64,000 nucleotides of DNA from Bombyx mori (GCF_030269925.1 NC_085116.1:12152001-12216000); one strand, 5' to 3'. Positions 1 through 11,206 are shown, counted from the first letter of the stretch. Program-made: numbers and translations. The notes: generated by a model from the sequence alone, not told the origin.

Positions 1-14
1 ACAGGCAGATATTA

Positions 15-203
15 GCCCACTGAGTTTCTCGCCGGATCTTCTCAGTGGGTCGCGTTTCCGATCCCGTGGTAGATTCTGCGAAGCACTGCTCTTGCTAGGG
101 TCAGTGTTAGCAACACTCCGGTTTGAGCCTCGTGAACTCACCTACATGTTAGGGCGAAGCTGAAATAGCCTCTCAAGGCTATCGGTATAGGTAGAAAAAA
201 AAA
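15..203 (+). mobile_element. 5'-truncated LINE tail (BMC1/L1Bm-like), copy 1
   Basis: A-tailed 3' end of a non-LTR retrotransposon, cut at its 5' side inside the conserved hairpin region. It contains the nine-base stem CCCACTGAG (16-24) and CTCAGTGGG (41-49), and near the tail a second small hairpin, ATAGCCT-CTCA-AGGCTAT. It ends in a short A run. The same tail recurs at 11036, 16086 (minus), 21070, 33328 (minus), 33557 and 37230. It is related to the 3' region of the full-length LINE at 52502-57623. The family name is recognition only. Confidence 0.75.
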
Positions 204-338
204 GGCTGATATATTTTTACAATAGGCGGTCTTATCGCTAAGATTAATCTCTTCCAGACAACCATTTATTATTACCGGAACCGTATTTACAGAAATTCTC
301 TAAATACAACGGTGTATAAAATAAAATATATATTAATA

Positions 339-586
339 CTAGCGGACCCGACAGACGTTGTCCTGCGAATGCATAGATAAAAATTTATTCAAGTCGATCC
401 AGCCGTTTAGTTGCAGTATAGATAAATAACCTAGATACCGACTGCAGCTGCATCTGCCGGGCTGATTTGTGAATCTAAACCATCCAGGGCGCCACCCAAG
501 CGCATCCAAAAAACTTTATTCAAATCGGTCCAGCCGTTTAGGAGGAGTCCAGTGACATACACACGTATAGTAGAATTATATATATT
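339..586 (-). mobile_element. Helitron-like non-autonomous element (H1)
   Basis: Read on the minus strand, it ends in CTAG followed by a flanking T (plus-strand A at 338), the Helitron rule. The other end is an AT-rich TATATATAATTC block of the type common in lepidopteran Helitrons. Its inner phrase, complementary to CAGCCGTTTAGGAGGAGT, is shared with related Helitron families. No ORF. The 5' terminus is unclear because the next Helitron starts almost immediately. Confidence 0.55.
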
Positions 587-587
587 A

Positions 588-1593
588 CTAGCTGACCCGG
601 CAAACGTTGTGTTGCCTTAAATAAGATTTCTAGGGAAATTCTACTGTAGAAAAAAAAACCTCATTTAACCACATAATACCTCATTGTAAACAAAAAAAAA
701 TATTCAAAAAATTAAAATAAAAAATAAATGTTTGGGGTCGACAACCCTTTTCACTTAGGGGTATGAAAAATAGATAGTAGCCGACTCTCAGACCTACTGA
801 ACATACTATTGATACACAAATAAAACCAAAAAACATGGCTGAAAAATTTATAGTATTGTATAGCTCTCAAATATATTAAGTGTATAATCTATGATGTATA
901 GTGAGTAAGTAAGACAGGAGACCGGCTTCGTCCTCATCCCTACTACGTGATGTTTGCTGGATGAGTGGTGACACCTGGCGGGGATAGCTGATCGATTGAT
1001 AGTTGATCAGTAGTCGACCGGCGAGGGCGGGAGATCAAATTCAATTTAAAAAAAATCATAATTAAAGGAACTTGAAATTATAAACTCTGAATAAGAGTTT
1101 ATCGTACTACAATTATATTATTTGATTGCCATCTTGCAACCTTATTGCGGATCTGTGCATAGAATAAAAAAAATATTGATCGGGATGGAAAAATAGGGGT
1201 TGATCGTATAAGAGTGAAAATTGAGAGTAATATAATTTTTGTTATTTTAAGTCATGACAAAATACAAACAAAATTCTCGCAAAAATTTTTAAAGTTTTTA
1301 ATTAGCAAATAAAAAATAAGGGCTGATCGTAGAGGGGTGAAAATTGAGGATTGTATGTATTTTTGTATGTTGTATCATAAAAATATAGAAATGAAAAATT
1401 TTGTTTAAAAAATAAATAAAAAAATTTAGGGGTGGACTACCCCTAACATTTAGGGGGATGAAAAATAGATGTTGGCCGATTCTCATAGATACCGGATAAG
1501 CACAAAAAATTTCATCAAAATCGGTCAAGCCGTTTCGGAGGAGTATGGCAACGAAAACTGTGACACGAGAATTTTATATATTAGATATAAAGA
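588..1593 (-). mobile_element. Helitron-like non-autonomous element, about 1.0 kb (H2)
   Basis: On the minus strand the element starts TCTTTATATCTAATATAT, preceded by A, and ends GGGTCAGCTAG followed by T. That is the A^T insertion, 5' TC and 3' CTRR signature of Helitrons. Internal phrases such as the complement of GCCGTTTCGGAGGAGTATGG are familiar from lepidopteran Helitron families. The 76-residue open frame at 1298-1528 lies in the conserved 5' part and is not a gene. There is no Rep/helicase, so mobilisation would be in trans. Confidence 0.7.
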
Positions 1594-1925
1594 TAAATAT
1601 TATAAAAATATGTAGACTGTAGTTTTGACTGCTCACTATTTTAATTATATAGACGGTTAAATTACATAAACAAACAGGGATTACAAAAATAGTTAGCGAT
1701 GTAGAGCCAATGGGTTCAAGTATGAAAAATGCGTGTTACCATTGTCGGCTAGAGAATGAAATGACTTGACGTTTGTCCGCATTGATAAATGTTCATTCGG
1801 TGTTACCCGCTCTTATTAAATTTACCATTTAGAAAAAAACAAAATGATTTACCCATGATTACAAAAATAATTTTACTTATCTCTTAAAATTTACTATTAA
1901 TTTCATTATTTAAAAATGTCATATG
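1594..1925. other. unassigned stretch
   Basis: AT-rich sequence without a recognisable gene or repeat. It leads into a TAA-rich simple repeat at about 1930-1959. Confidence 0.4.
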
Positions 1926-1959
1926 TCGCTGTAATAATAAATAATAATAATAAAATAAA

Positions 1960-2276
1960 TGATGGACCTGGCGCACGAGGTGACCGACATGTGGAGGGTG
2001 GTATCTACAGAAATAATCTTGTAGTTGTGTCGGTGAATGGTTTGGTCCCTAAAAGCCTCTCAAAACATCTCGAGAGGCTTGGTCTCAACAAAAAGTCGGT
2101 GGTGGCCCAAATGCAAAAAGCAGTCTTGCTCGACAATGCCCGTATAGTTCGCCGGTTTCTCTCCCAATAGTCCCTAACGCTCCGGCCGATTGTTGCCCAC
2201 CTCGCCGGAGTGTGTCCTGCCGTCTTCCCAGGCGTGGCAGTGTTTAATACGAAATAAATGATAATAATATCATCAT
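1960..2276 (+). mobile_element. 5'-truncated LINE tail, R2/R4 group, possibly Dong-like
   Basis: Encodes the C-terminus of a non-LTR polymerase. The frame ending at 2170 reads VSVNGLVPKSLSKHLERLGL and then VVAQMQKAVLL...RIVRRFLSQ-stop, a pattern I associate with R2/R4-type LINE ORF ends. Upstream residues (MDLAHEVTDMWRVVSTE) continue in another frame, so there is a one-base frameshift near 2020. A short 3' UTR ends in ATGATAATAATATCATCAT-type repeats. The 5' side abuts TAA repeats (1930-1959), the known target preference of the silkworm Dong element. Dead and truncated. Confidence 0.5.
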
Positions 2277-2289
2277 AACACATTCTGCC

Positions 2290-4856
2290 GTTGAGCGATT
2301 TTGTACTTCAGTTTGGAGGAGTTATTCCAAAACATATTTTGACTTTGAAGGTGTGTTGCAGTACTTACTAATTGTGTAAAATTTACTTATAGAAATACGT
2401 ATTTTTAAATATTAAGCCAAAAATTTTACCTTGAGTGTTTTCGTCACTGGGTACTTCGGTTTGAAGACATCGAAAACTTAATTTTTGGCTGCAGTAAACG
2501 TTTAGCAAAAGACTGTTTAATGCTGGTCATATTTGCAATTTTGTATGCAAAAAATCAATACTACAGTGCCTTAAAATAATGAAATCGCACATTTTTCAGC
2601 GCAATCAGTGCAAAAATTGAACGGGGAACTCCACCCCACTATAGACTTAAGGGCACTCGTTAAACAAATGAATTGCTGAAAGCGAAAATTAAAAGCCCTA
2701 CTTGATTGCGAGAAGTGGCCGTCGAAAACGGGGACACCGATTTCATTACCGTCAACGGACAATGGCTGTGTGTCCAGCCTAATTAGGTATTACAGAACTG
2801 GAAGGGTCTCCGAACTGTATCTTGGTCCTAAACTAACAAACTGAATTTCGGCCGAATCGGCGATGTCATGATAATTCAATAAATATCTTAGAAATGTTGT
2901 CTTGTTATTATTACAAATCGTGTGTAATTTAATTTTCTTTGATTCACGTGTTCGTATTAATTTAAGATATACAGTATCAGTTTTACTATATTACGGAGAA
3001 TTTGAAGCTATTGCATAAATTTTATCGCGGGCTTTGAGCGCGGCGACCAAATCAAGAAATTCCGTAACGAAAACAACCTTTCCGCCTACCACGTAGCTCG
3101 CGTTCAACACATTCACACGTTGCGCTTGTGTAGTGTTTGTGAATAAGCGCGCGGCGTGACGTCGCACTGCATGCGCATCATGAAAAGTCTGCCCATCTCT
3201 CTCTCGCGCGGTCTAGCTTATGAGTGTGAAGGGGACAGTTAATGTTTTGCTTTAGTTAATGTTTATAAATATAGCGCGGTCTTATTTTATTATTGTTTTA
3301 ATATTAAATTATTATTGTCTAATTATAATTGCATAAGTTGATAAAAAATGCTATGCAATAGTTTTACCGTGATAGTCTCCAAGTGCCACACGTGTTTTTT
3401 TATATATCTAAGAATAAATTTTGTAATTTACAAAAAAATATGGTATAGATTTGATATGGCATGAAGTATCGTAGAAAACATTTTAGGTTCAAAAGGAGTT
3501 CAAACAATGATACAAACGTAATTAGGTCACGAAAATACAAAAGCTAGTTCTTTTCCTTTATATTTTTCGATAAAGTTGTGTATTTACAAGGATGCTGATT
3601 ATATAATATTATTTGTGCAGCGAAGCAGTGAAGAGTCCCCATTTTAAGGGATTGCCACAGCACAACGGGCAAAAATGTACGAGTATATACCACGGAGGAT
3701 TTATCATTGAAATAATTGTACATATTGACATTTCTGAATGTTTCGAACGTTGATGTTAGGTAAGCTTACGAATCCGAATTGTAATCTGGTTACCCAAGGC
3801 ATGATTGCTTTGTAGTATAGATAAACAGAACCGGGGACCTTTCCAAGTAGGCTCACTAACCACCCTAAAGCCATTCTAAGGTCTCTCCCAATATATCGAG
3901 TAATTTAATATTTGAAACCCATTATTTCGCTTATTGAATGATTTATGTCTCAACCGATTTCGGAAGGCTTCGTTATCTTCAAATTCGAATTTCAAAGCAG
4001 CGAAAACTAAAGCGAACGTCATTAACTGAAATAAGATTTAATAATATTCAAAGTTCTCTGACGTCATTCCCAAGTTCGCCAGATCTGGATTCGGATAATT
4101 AAGAAGGTCCGTATAGATCCGTAGGTCAAGTGAAATTAGATAAGTTCTGTACATCTCAAGTTTCGTTAGATAAACTTCTCTGGCAGATCATTCGCAGTGT
4201 CTTGTTAACAAAGTCAGGGATTTTATCTGTTCACTAAATAATATGAGATCCCTTTTAGAACGTCTTTAGCGAGATAAACTTATTTTAAGCTTCATTGTCT
4301 CTCTTCAACTAGAATAGTTTGGATTCAGTACAAGTTTAATAATAACACTTTATTTTAATTGCTTTTATTTTAATTAAGTACTTCCTCGGGTATTTTGATA
4401 GATTCAATTATTCCTTATACTTTTCTATAATTGTTTGTAACAGGCTAGTAAACTAATATTTAAGGGGTACAGTAATGAATGTAAATATTTTAAAATAAAT
4501 GAAGCAGCATAATTTGAAAATTTTAAAGAAAATAAAAATTTCACTTGAAACTTTAAACAAAAAATTACTTCTACTTAAATTTATTTTCAACAAAGCCTAA
4601 TTGGTTTGATGAAGGAATGGTGTTTTCTTTTATGACTTTGTCTCTCTCCCATTTAGAAGTAGTATCGCAGTATATTATAAGATGAAGGATTACTGGTTTT
4701 AGAGTGCACACATTGAGATTTACCCCCGGCCGGTCACTTGACCACCCGGCTTGATAGATGAGTCCGAAGTTACATAGCGCAAACATTAGAAATAGAACGC
4801 GGGTATGTAATTCTTTCATTTATCTAATTATTTAGAAAAATGTTATATAATAGGAA
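2290..4856. other. unassigned stretch with a GC-rich island
   Basis: No convincing gene. At about 3020-3225 there is a GC-rich patch with many CpG (GCGCGCGGCGTGACGTCGCA and neighbours) in an otherwise AT-rich region. It looks repeat-derived, but I cannot name the family. Short ORFs such as 2571-2762 and 4571-4819 have no recognisable motif. Confidence 0.35.
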
Positions 4857-5475
4857 ACGACTTGTCGTTGCCGAGTGTTGTGGCATCGATGCTCGGCGAC
4901 GACGAGTCGTGGAAGGCGATGCTCGACTTCTGCGAGTGCACCATCTCGCAGAAGGAGGCGGCGGGGCGCATGAGAGACGTACAATCCCGCTGCCGTCGAG
5001 CGGGGGCCAGGGAGGCGGATCTCGCCCAAGCCCTGGCCCTCTAAGTGTTTCGGGTCCCCCTCACATGTCGGTCTGGGGACCGGCGAGGGGGGCCTAAGAA
5101 GACGACGTGCAAGCTGCTCTGCACGCGTTTTACGCAAGAGCATCCGGGTGATGGAAGGCCGGCTATCCTCGACTCACGCTGGTTCTGGTCCAGCGGGGTA
5201 TTCCGTAGGATAGCTCACTCTAACCGACGCCATCTAGGCGGGCTTCGGATAGCCTGCCGACCGAGAGGGCTGGTGGTCGTGGCGCCGACGACCGCCGGTC
5301 CGGCGTCCCGAGGGGGAGGGTGATGGGAGAGATGTGCTCCGCACTAAGCGCTTCACTTTCCCCCCTCTGCCTCTTCATGAGTTCTGTCTCATGCGAGGTT
5401 TGGACGTTGGTTGTTGAGCGACAGGAGGTTTTAGTCAGTTCGACTCCGACACCCGCCCTCCATCCAAAAAAAAAA
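4857..5475 (+). mobile_element. 5'-truncated R1-clade LINE
   Basis: A truncated copy that begins inside the end of the polymerase ORF. From about 4859 the reading is DLSLPSVVASMLGDDESWKA and on to a stop at 5044, closely matching the end of the 29-kb LINE (DLSLRAVIARMLEDQNSWEA). A GC-rich 3' UTR follows and ends in an A run at 5466-5475. The UTR sequence GACGTTGGTTGTTGAGCGAC recurs inverted at 11.39 kb, so both belong to one family. No clear target duplication. Confidence 0.75.
4862..5044 (+). pseudogene. C-terminal fragment of an R1-clade reverse transcriptase ORF
   Basis: About 60 codons ending READLAQALAL-stop. This is the tail downstream of the C-terminal zinc knuckle in R1-clade ORF2. 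All of the endonuclease and reverse-transcriptase domains are missing because of 5' truncation, so it makes nothing functional. The neighbouring overlapping frames are shadows of this GC-rich segment. Confidence 0.65.
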
Positions 5476-5640
5476 CGTATAGATATTTGGATTCTGTGTT
5501 TGATGTTAGTAAGTTTGAACTTTGATTTATTATTGTACTCTTAGTTTATACAGAGTGTATTAGAAGAGCTTTCAAAAAAAAATCAAATCTTAACATCCCG
5601 AATTTTGGATAATTGTTCTATTTATTAAATTGATAAATGA

Positions 5641-6018
5641 TCAAAATTTCAGTCGCGCTTTTAAACCGTATGTTTTCATGGGCACATATGTTGAACCACT
5701 GCATCTGTAGAGTTCTTCATCGCTGCCCTGTATATTTCCATCGTGAAACAACGTTCTAGTATCTATCTGGTAACAGCTTACAAGGTAATGTCTAAACTCA
5801 TCAGCTACGCTATTGAAAAACTTGATTCGATTTCCAAGACTAATAACGATAGGAAATCTTAAAAAAAAACCTTGAATTATTCTTTCGTTGAATTTGTAAA
5901 TTTCATCAAGAAACGAATAGTAAATTTTATCACTGACAATAAAAAACGATAAATCCTCACACATCTCGTATGTTAAATGTGAAATTCTACTAGCAAAACG
6001 ATCGTTAACAACATCCAC
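5641..6018 (-). CDS. orphan open frame, 125 codons, unknown
   Basis: An uninterrupted minus-strand frame starting MDVVNDRFASRISHLTYEMC and ending TYGLKARLKF. It is long for this AT-rich background and has a balanced, protein-like composition, but I recognise no domain. It has no signal peptide and no clear membrane segment. The start sits near a TTTGTAAC stretch that is a poor splice acceptor. It could be an isolated exon, an old retroelement fragment or chance. Nothing in the neighbourhood supports a gene. Confidence 0.15.
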   Translation of the reverse strand: MDVVNDRFASRISHLTYEMCEDLSFFIVSDKIYYSFLDEIYKFNERIIQGFFLRFPIVISLGNRIKFFNSVADEFRHYLVSCYQIDTRTLFHDGNIQGSDEELYRCSGSTYVPMKTYGLKARLKF

Positions 6019-6689
6019 GTTACAAACTCCTCACGTTAATTGCGAAGGCAGAGTTTGTCAAAATTTCGAGACTATTAAAACTTGTACCTTCTCTAGGAGG
6101 TTCGGACCATAAACACTTGGAGCGACTCCAGCGGTTCGGAGTTAGAATTTAATCCACTTAAATTCAAGAACACGTTCGAGAACTTTTGTTCTGACCACAA
6201 CATAGAACGACAGTCTTCTTTGTCAACTTACGAATAACTACGATAGCTGCGCATCAGAATAATAAATCGCGATTTCTTTACTATTGTTAGCTTTATGTAT
6301 GTGTGGTCTAGCTGGATTTATAAATTTTATCCTTCCTAAAACTCCAATAATGTAACCAAGGTGTAAAAAAATTACCTAAAATATTCTTTACATCGCTCGC
6401 CCTGTCAAAACTATTGATGACAGAATAAAATAATGTACTACGACATTGTAGAACACATTATTATTTACAAGAAGTGTCGCGACAGGATATGTCTAACTAT
6501 TATAGTTAATCCGCAATAAGCGTTCTTTTATTTAAAAAAAATAAAACAACGTCAAATATCGTTGAAATTTTTGCTAAAGACCCGAGCGGAGCCGGAGCGA
6601 GCCGCTTTTATCTTATATTCATATTAATAAAATCATCATCTAAGTTTGATTCTTCCAAATAAACTATAAACAATGAATGTGATACCATG
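6019..6689. other. unassigned stretch
   Basis: AT-rich, no gene or repeat that I can name. Confidence 0.35.
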
Positions 6690-6886
6690 TTTTTTAATAG
6701 CGGTAGGGCGTCTTGTTGGCATGCACTCGTAGGCACCGCCTATTTCTGCCGCGAGACTCTTAGCTTTAAACGGTGGTATAGCCATGGTACTATTCTTAGA
6801 ACTCATGTCTAAAGGTGAGTGGCGGCATTTACATTTTTTATGTCTATGGGCTCCAGTAAGCACTTAAAACCAGGTAGGACGTCAGC
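6690..6886 (+). mobile_element. degenerate Bm1 SINE body
   Basis: An old copy. GGTAGGGCGTCTTGTTGGCA, CACCGCCTATTTCTGCCGCG, then GTGAGTGGCGGCATTTAC and ATGTCTATGGGCTCCAGTAA follow the Bm1 order with many substitutions. The tRNA-like head and the A tail are not recognisable. Confidence 0.6.
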
Positions 6887-7459
6887 TCGAATAATATTTT
6901 ATTATTTTAAAACAAAGTTATAAATCTAAGCCGATTTAGATTACAGAAAACCGAATTATAAAAAATACCATTTACCTTTGCCGGTTTTCCCAATAATAAT
7001 GTTCTCACTTCACTGTTAAAGGATATCGGTTAATACATTAATTACAGTTGGGCGAAATTGGCAAAGATAGCCCTGTATTACCCAATATCTAAGCTTCGTT
7101 GGAGCCACGTAATCCGCTCAAAATTTATTAGTAAACGCTGGGTCATATGAATTTAGGGCTAGCTGAATTAGCGAACAGCGAAGTGCTTCAGTTTTAAGTC
7201 AAACTTTCATTAAGTATAATTTAGTAAGTTGCGCAGTAATGTTTGCATGGTATCAAAAAAATGTACGTGTTAAGACGTATTGTGAGAGCGTACGAAGAGA
7301 GTATTAGTAACCTGCTTAATTTTGTCGCCAAAAAGACTTGCGTTCCGGTTTTCAGAAGGTTTGAGTATAATTGATTGAGGTCTCATATTTCAACTTTTAG
7401 ATATTCTTTTTTTTTATTTGTACATTACATATTTGGGGGAATAGAAAGATGATCAAGTC
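6887..7459. other. unassigned stretch
   Basis: AT-rich, nothing recognisable on either strand. Confidence 0.35.
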
Positions 7460-7655
7460 TCGAAAAATACACTGGGTATGAAAGGAGACAGTATTGTGAA
7501 AAGGGCGTTTCCCAGAAAGACTTGAATGGACTGTGTAAAGAGGATATGCAAGATAATGAAGCAAAGGTGTCATATGGCAGGCCTGAGCATAAGAAGAGAA
7601 CATGCTGCGCCGACCCCACATAGTGTGGTATAAGGGCAAGAAGAAGAAGATGGGG
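7460..7655 (+). mobile_element. degenerate 3' end of an RTE-like LINE
   Basis: Broken frames give FPRKTWMDCVK-like sequence (with a stop in place of W), then EENMLRRPHIVWYKGKKKKM. This resembles the ORF end of common lepidopteran RTE-like LINEs (RPRKTWMDCV ... CCADPT...GKKKK). It ends in an AAG-repeat tail instead of poly(A). At least two frame or stop defects are visible, so it is a fossil. Confidence 0.5.
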
Positions 7656-7659
7656 AACA

Positions 7660-8452
7660 CCCTAACTGCGTACCAGTTAAGTTATAGGCGGAACATATAC
7701 ACGCTCTAATGTGAATATCATTACCAACCTTAAGATATGAGACCTAAGTTTAAATTGTATTGTATAATGGCTGTTCTACTCTACAAACACAAATGCAAGA
7801 TTGTTCCGTGGTGAAAATAGACAGAATAGGTACCTATCAAGAGCCCCTAGCAATGTTGAATAATCTGAGGTCGCTTTTTATGACATCCGCGGAAAGAGCA
7901 GGGGTAGTGCTTACATACCAGACCCCCAAACTTCATATATTTTGGTTTGCTTTATAAAGTCATTTATTGCTGTATTTAAAGTAATATACACTACAAAATA
8001 TAGGAAGTATCTTTCTATGACAACAAAACTAAATTTTGTCTATCTGAAGACTTGGACTCTATAAGAAGTGAACATTACAAAAGAAAACCACAATGACTGC
8101 TTCTTTATATCTCACATTTCGCGATAGCCATTGTATGAATTTTTTTTATCAAGCACGGACCTACATCATTTTGGTTCAGACATTTGAGTTTTTTTCGTGC
8201 TTTAGTGAGAGGACCTTCGTTATTTCAAATGAGGGTCATAAGGGCTCTTTAATGAACTGCCTGAATTCTTTATGTACGTGGGTAACGATTTACTGTACGG
8301 ACATTTATTATTTATAGTGCTGTCAGAAATGTTGATGGATTTAATTTTTCTAATGTTAGTTTTATACAAGGGCTTTGAGGGCGAGCTGGTAACTGCGTAT
8401 ACATCTGCCTTTTCTTGAATACTGCCATCGACATTGATGTAAATGAGTAACT
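7660..8452. other. unassigned stretch
   Basis: No recognisable gene or repeat. ORFs 7760-7957 and 8093-8317 lack motifs and look like chance frames. Confidence 0.35.
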
Positions 8453-8542
8453 CTCTCTCTCTCTTCTCAGCTATTTATTCCACATGGTGGTGGGGTCAGC
8501 TTTCCTTACTTTACTCCTCCACTTCGCTCTGTCAATGAGAAA
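8453..8542 (-). mobile_element. 5'-truncated RTE-like LINE end with (GA)n tail
   Basis: On the minus strand the last coding part reads IDRAKWRSKVRKADPTTMWN, then a stop and RRERERE from a GAGA repeat tail (plus-strand CTCTCT at 8450-8466). This is the same type of ORF end as at 7.5 kb. A tail of short repeats without poly(A) is typical of RTE-type LINEs. Confidence 0.55.
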
Positions 8543-8544
8543 TG

Positions 8545-8773
8545 AGCTTTTTGTATTGCTTAGACGGGTGGACGAGCTCACAGCCCACCTGGTGTTAAGT
8601 GGTTACTGGAGCCCATAGACATCTACAACGTAAATGCACCACCCACCTTGAGATATAAATTCTAAACGGCTGCCCCACCCTTCAAACCGAAACGCATTAC
8701 TGCTATACGGCAGAAATAGGCGGGGTGGTGGTATCCACCCGCGCGGACTCCCAAGAGGTCCTACCACCAGTAA
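8545..8773 (-). mobile_element. Bm1 SINE body (head missing)
   Basis: The reverse complement runs from TACTGGTGGTAGGACCTCTT-type sequence at 8773 to the CAATA tail at about 8552. It lacks the upstream tRNA-like head, and a stretch around the 'TATACTGAGACC' block is deleted. Confidence 0.8.
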
Positions 8774-9303
8774 ATGTAACTGTAATTGATAAATAGTAAT
8801 TACTTACCGTATTGCTGAGAATTAACCTTGACATGTATCATGGACCAGGCTTATTTCAACGTTCATAATTGACGTGATATGATCATATTTCATAACCTAA
8901 TCCTGATTTTCGTTCTTTGCAAACTGAGAAACCGTTTTACCGTTTTATTAAAGAAGCAGATGTATTTGTTGGCAATTAATTTCATTTCGAACTTCTAATA
9001 GTTTAGTTCAAATTTGTTATTGTGTCATTAAATACAATTTACTTTCTATTTTAAATTTATAAATCAACCAGACGTGCCGGATGATTTCGCTTCAAATTTT
9101 TAATTAAGAATAAGGGATTAAATACGTGTAACTGTTTCTCTTTGTTTATATTTATTTATTATTATTTACACTTCATGTATTTATTTATAATAGCGGACAT
9201 AATGCAGAGAGAATTATCTACCAGTCAAACTATGTTTTTTTATAAGTCAGTTTGTATGTAAAATTACCAATTAAATAGTGAACTTTCTGTCATATTAATT
9301 ACC
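8774..9303. other. unassigned stretch
   Basis: AT-rich, nothing recognisable. Confidence 0.35.
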
Positions 9304-9427
9304 AGACCTTAGAACTCATGTCTCAAGATGGATGGCGCATTTACGTTGTAGATGTCTACGGGCTCCAGTAACCACTTAGCATCAGGTGGACTGTGAGCTC
9401 GTCCACCCATTTAAGCAATAAAAAAAA
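9304..9427 (+). mobile_element. Bm1 SINE, 3' half only
   Basis: Starts at the AGACCTTAGAACTCATGTCT block and ends TTAAGCAATAAAAAAAAC. The 5' part is missing, so it is a truncated retroposed copy. Confidence 0.8.
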
Positions 9428-10017
9428 CATCCCTATCCACATAATCTTTTTTTGGATGATTCAGTAACAAACACAAAGGCTATCACATTTATAACGCGGC
9501 TGAAGATTAATTCCAATCAATTACAGACCATTAAAGAGTTCATGTGATGTAAACATCATTCTATCAATTAATCTTAACAATCTGAACACTCCAATTGTAC
9601 GTTATCAGGTCGACCGAGTTCACAAGGCCAGCGCAGCGCAGCTAAGACAATGATAGATCGATGTACCTTGATGAATTGGTTTTGGGCTATTCCGGTTCAG
9701 CGATAATGCGACGCGAATGAAATTCTCCTCATTTTCCAACGAAAATCTTGGGATAATTTCCGGCAATGGTTTCAAAATTTAAGGCCGGCAAAATGAAGGT
9801 TCAAAATGGCAAAATTAATATACATGTATTGCGCGAACTCCACTTAATGGCACAGGAGGAAGATGAAATATTAAATTTTAAAATGCTGAATAAACTCTTC
9901 AGAGGAATTGCCCATGACAAAACTACTACAAAAACATCATCCTGATATTGTCTTTTCTAAGTTTAAAAGTATAACACATATTGAATCAGGACACTATTTA
10001 GAAGGGCTATTAGTTAT
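9428..10017. other. unassigned stretch
   Basis: AT-rich single-copy-looking sequence, no gene recognised. Confidence 0.35.
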
Positions 10018-10205
10018 TATTCTTCTTCTCAGTCGTACACTCCTGGCGGAGTGGTGGTGGTTATGTATTGTCTTATTGCTTGATTCCGGCTATTGCGAGG
10101 CTTCTTCATCTCTCTCTATTTGTGGCGGCGCGTGTATGTTACATTCAATAAGGGAACGCTTCGTAGGTGACTTAATAAAGTCTGTCCATCTTGTTGGTGA
10201 ATTTA
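10018..10205 (-). mobile_element. probable LINE 3' tail (RTE-like)
   Basis: Read on minus, the segment ends GAGTGTACGACTGAGAAGAA followed by AAT repeats. A 'GAGAAGAAG' terminus of this kind is typical of repeat-tailed lepidopteran LINEs (compare GCTGAGAAGAGAGAG at 8.45 kb). The 114-residue plus-strand frame at 9908-10252 runs through it and is not credible as a gene. Confidence 0.35.
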
Positions 10206-10270
10206 TTATTATAATTATTACAATATTCCGTTATTTAAAAGAACATTATTAGAATTTAGAGAATAGAAAC

Positions 10271-10595
10271 CAGGACTGGTAGTAGGATCTCTTGTGGACT
10301 GGTGATAGGACCTCTTATGGTCTGGTGGTAGGACTTCTTTTGGACTGGTGGTAGGACTTCTTCTGAGTCCGCACGAATAGGTACCATCCCCCTATTTCTT
10401 CCGTGAAGCAGCAATGCGTTTCGCTTTGAAGGGCGGGGCAGCCGTTGTAACTATACTGAGACCTTAGAACTTATATCTCATGGTGGGTGGCGTATTTATG
10501 TTGTAGATGTCTATGGGCTCCAGTAACCACTTAACACCAGGTGGAAGTAACCACTTAACACCAGCTTATCCACTCATCTAAGCAATAAAAAAAAA
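10271..10595 (+). mobile_element. Bm1 SINE with internal tandem duplications
   Basis: A Bm1 body ending CTAAGCAATAAAAAAAAAC. Its 5' part is unusual. The unit ACTGGTGGTAGGACCTCTTG is present four times in a row with drift, at a period of about 23-24 bases (10271-10367). Near the 3' end, AGTAACCACTTAACACCAG is present twice (10518-10564). The tRNA-like head is absent. Confidence 0.85.
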
Positions 10596-11035
10596 CACAA
10601 TATATATACTCGAATTTCGTCCACTAAATTTTTATTGCGGCACTTCATTATCGTCTCTCAACATAGAAACGGTTTTGATGTAATTTGGTAAATCGTTAAA
10701 CTTAGCTCACAACGAAGCTGGTGATGAAATGATAGAGCATGCCATTCTAAGCTCACGATATGACAGTTTGTTTTAAAAAGAACAGTTAAACAAATAATTT
10801 TCACCACAACGTGAGATACCTTTGGTAGGGTATGGACAATGTGATATTTGATGCTAAGAACTCTTTTCCTTTCCTTCCTGTTTGAAGAAGACCAATAGCG
10901 GCGCTATGAATATGCGAATGAAGCATTCTAGTACCTGATCTTACTTCCAAGAATAATATTATATTTAGAAACGCACTGTTGATCAACATAGGGGTTTCAG
11001 GTAGTATAAATGTACTCTGCTCCGGTAGTAAAACA
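10596..11035. other. unassigned stretch
   Basis: No recognisable gene. The 62-codon minus frame at 10801-10989 has no motif. Confidence 0.35.
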
Positions 11036-11206
11036 AGATTTTCTCAGTGGGTCGCGTTTCCGATCCAGTGGTAGATTCTGCGAAGCACGGCTCTTGCTAG
11101 AGTTCGTGTTAGAACATCGTCAGGCTTGAGCCCCGTGAGCTCACCTAATAGTTAAGGTTACGCCGAAATAGCCTCTCAAGGCTATAAGCAAAGATAGAAA
11201 AAAAAA
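11036..11206 (+). mobile_element. 5'-truncated LINE tail (BMC1/L1Bm-like), copy 2
   Basis: Begins inside the conserved hairpin (TTTTCTCAGTGGGTCGCG, so only the 3' arm of the stem remains). It continues to the ATAGCCTCTCAAGGCTAT hairpin and an A run. Confidence 0.75.

Noticed and set aside
3020..3225. CpG-rich patch that could be a promoter or CpG island
   Set aside because: No ORF, TATA-Inr pair or exon follows, and the composition resembles repeat DNA. Listed only as an unassigned island.
9908..10252. 114-codon plus-strand frame with hydrophobic segments
   Set aside because: It crosses a repeat-like LINE tail and has no recognisable domain.
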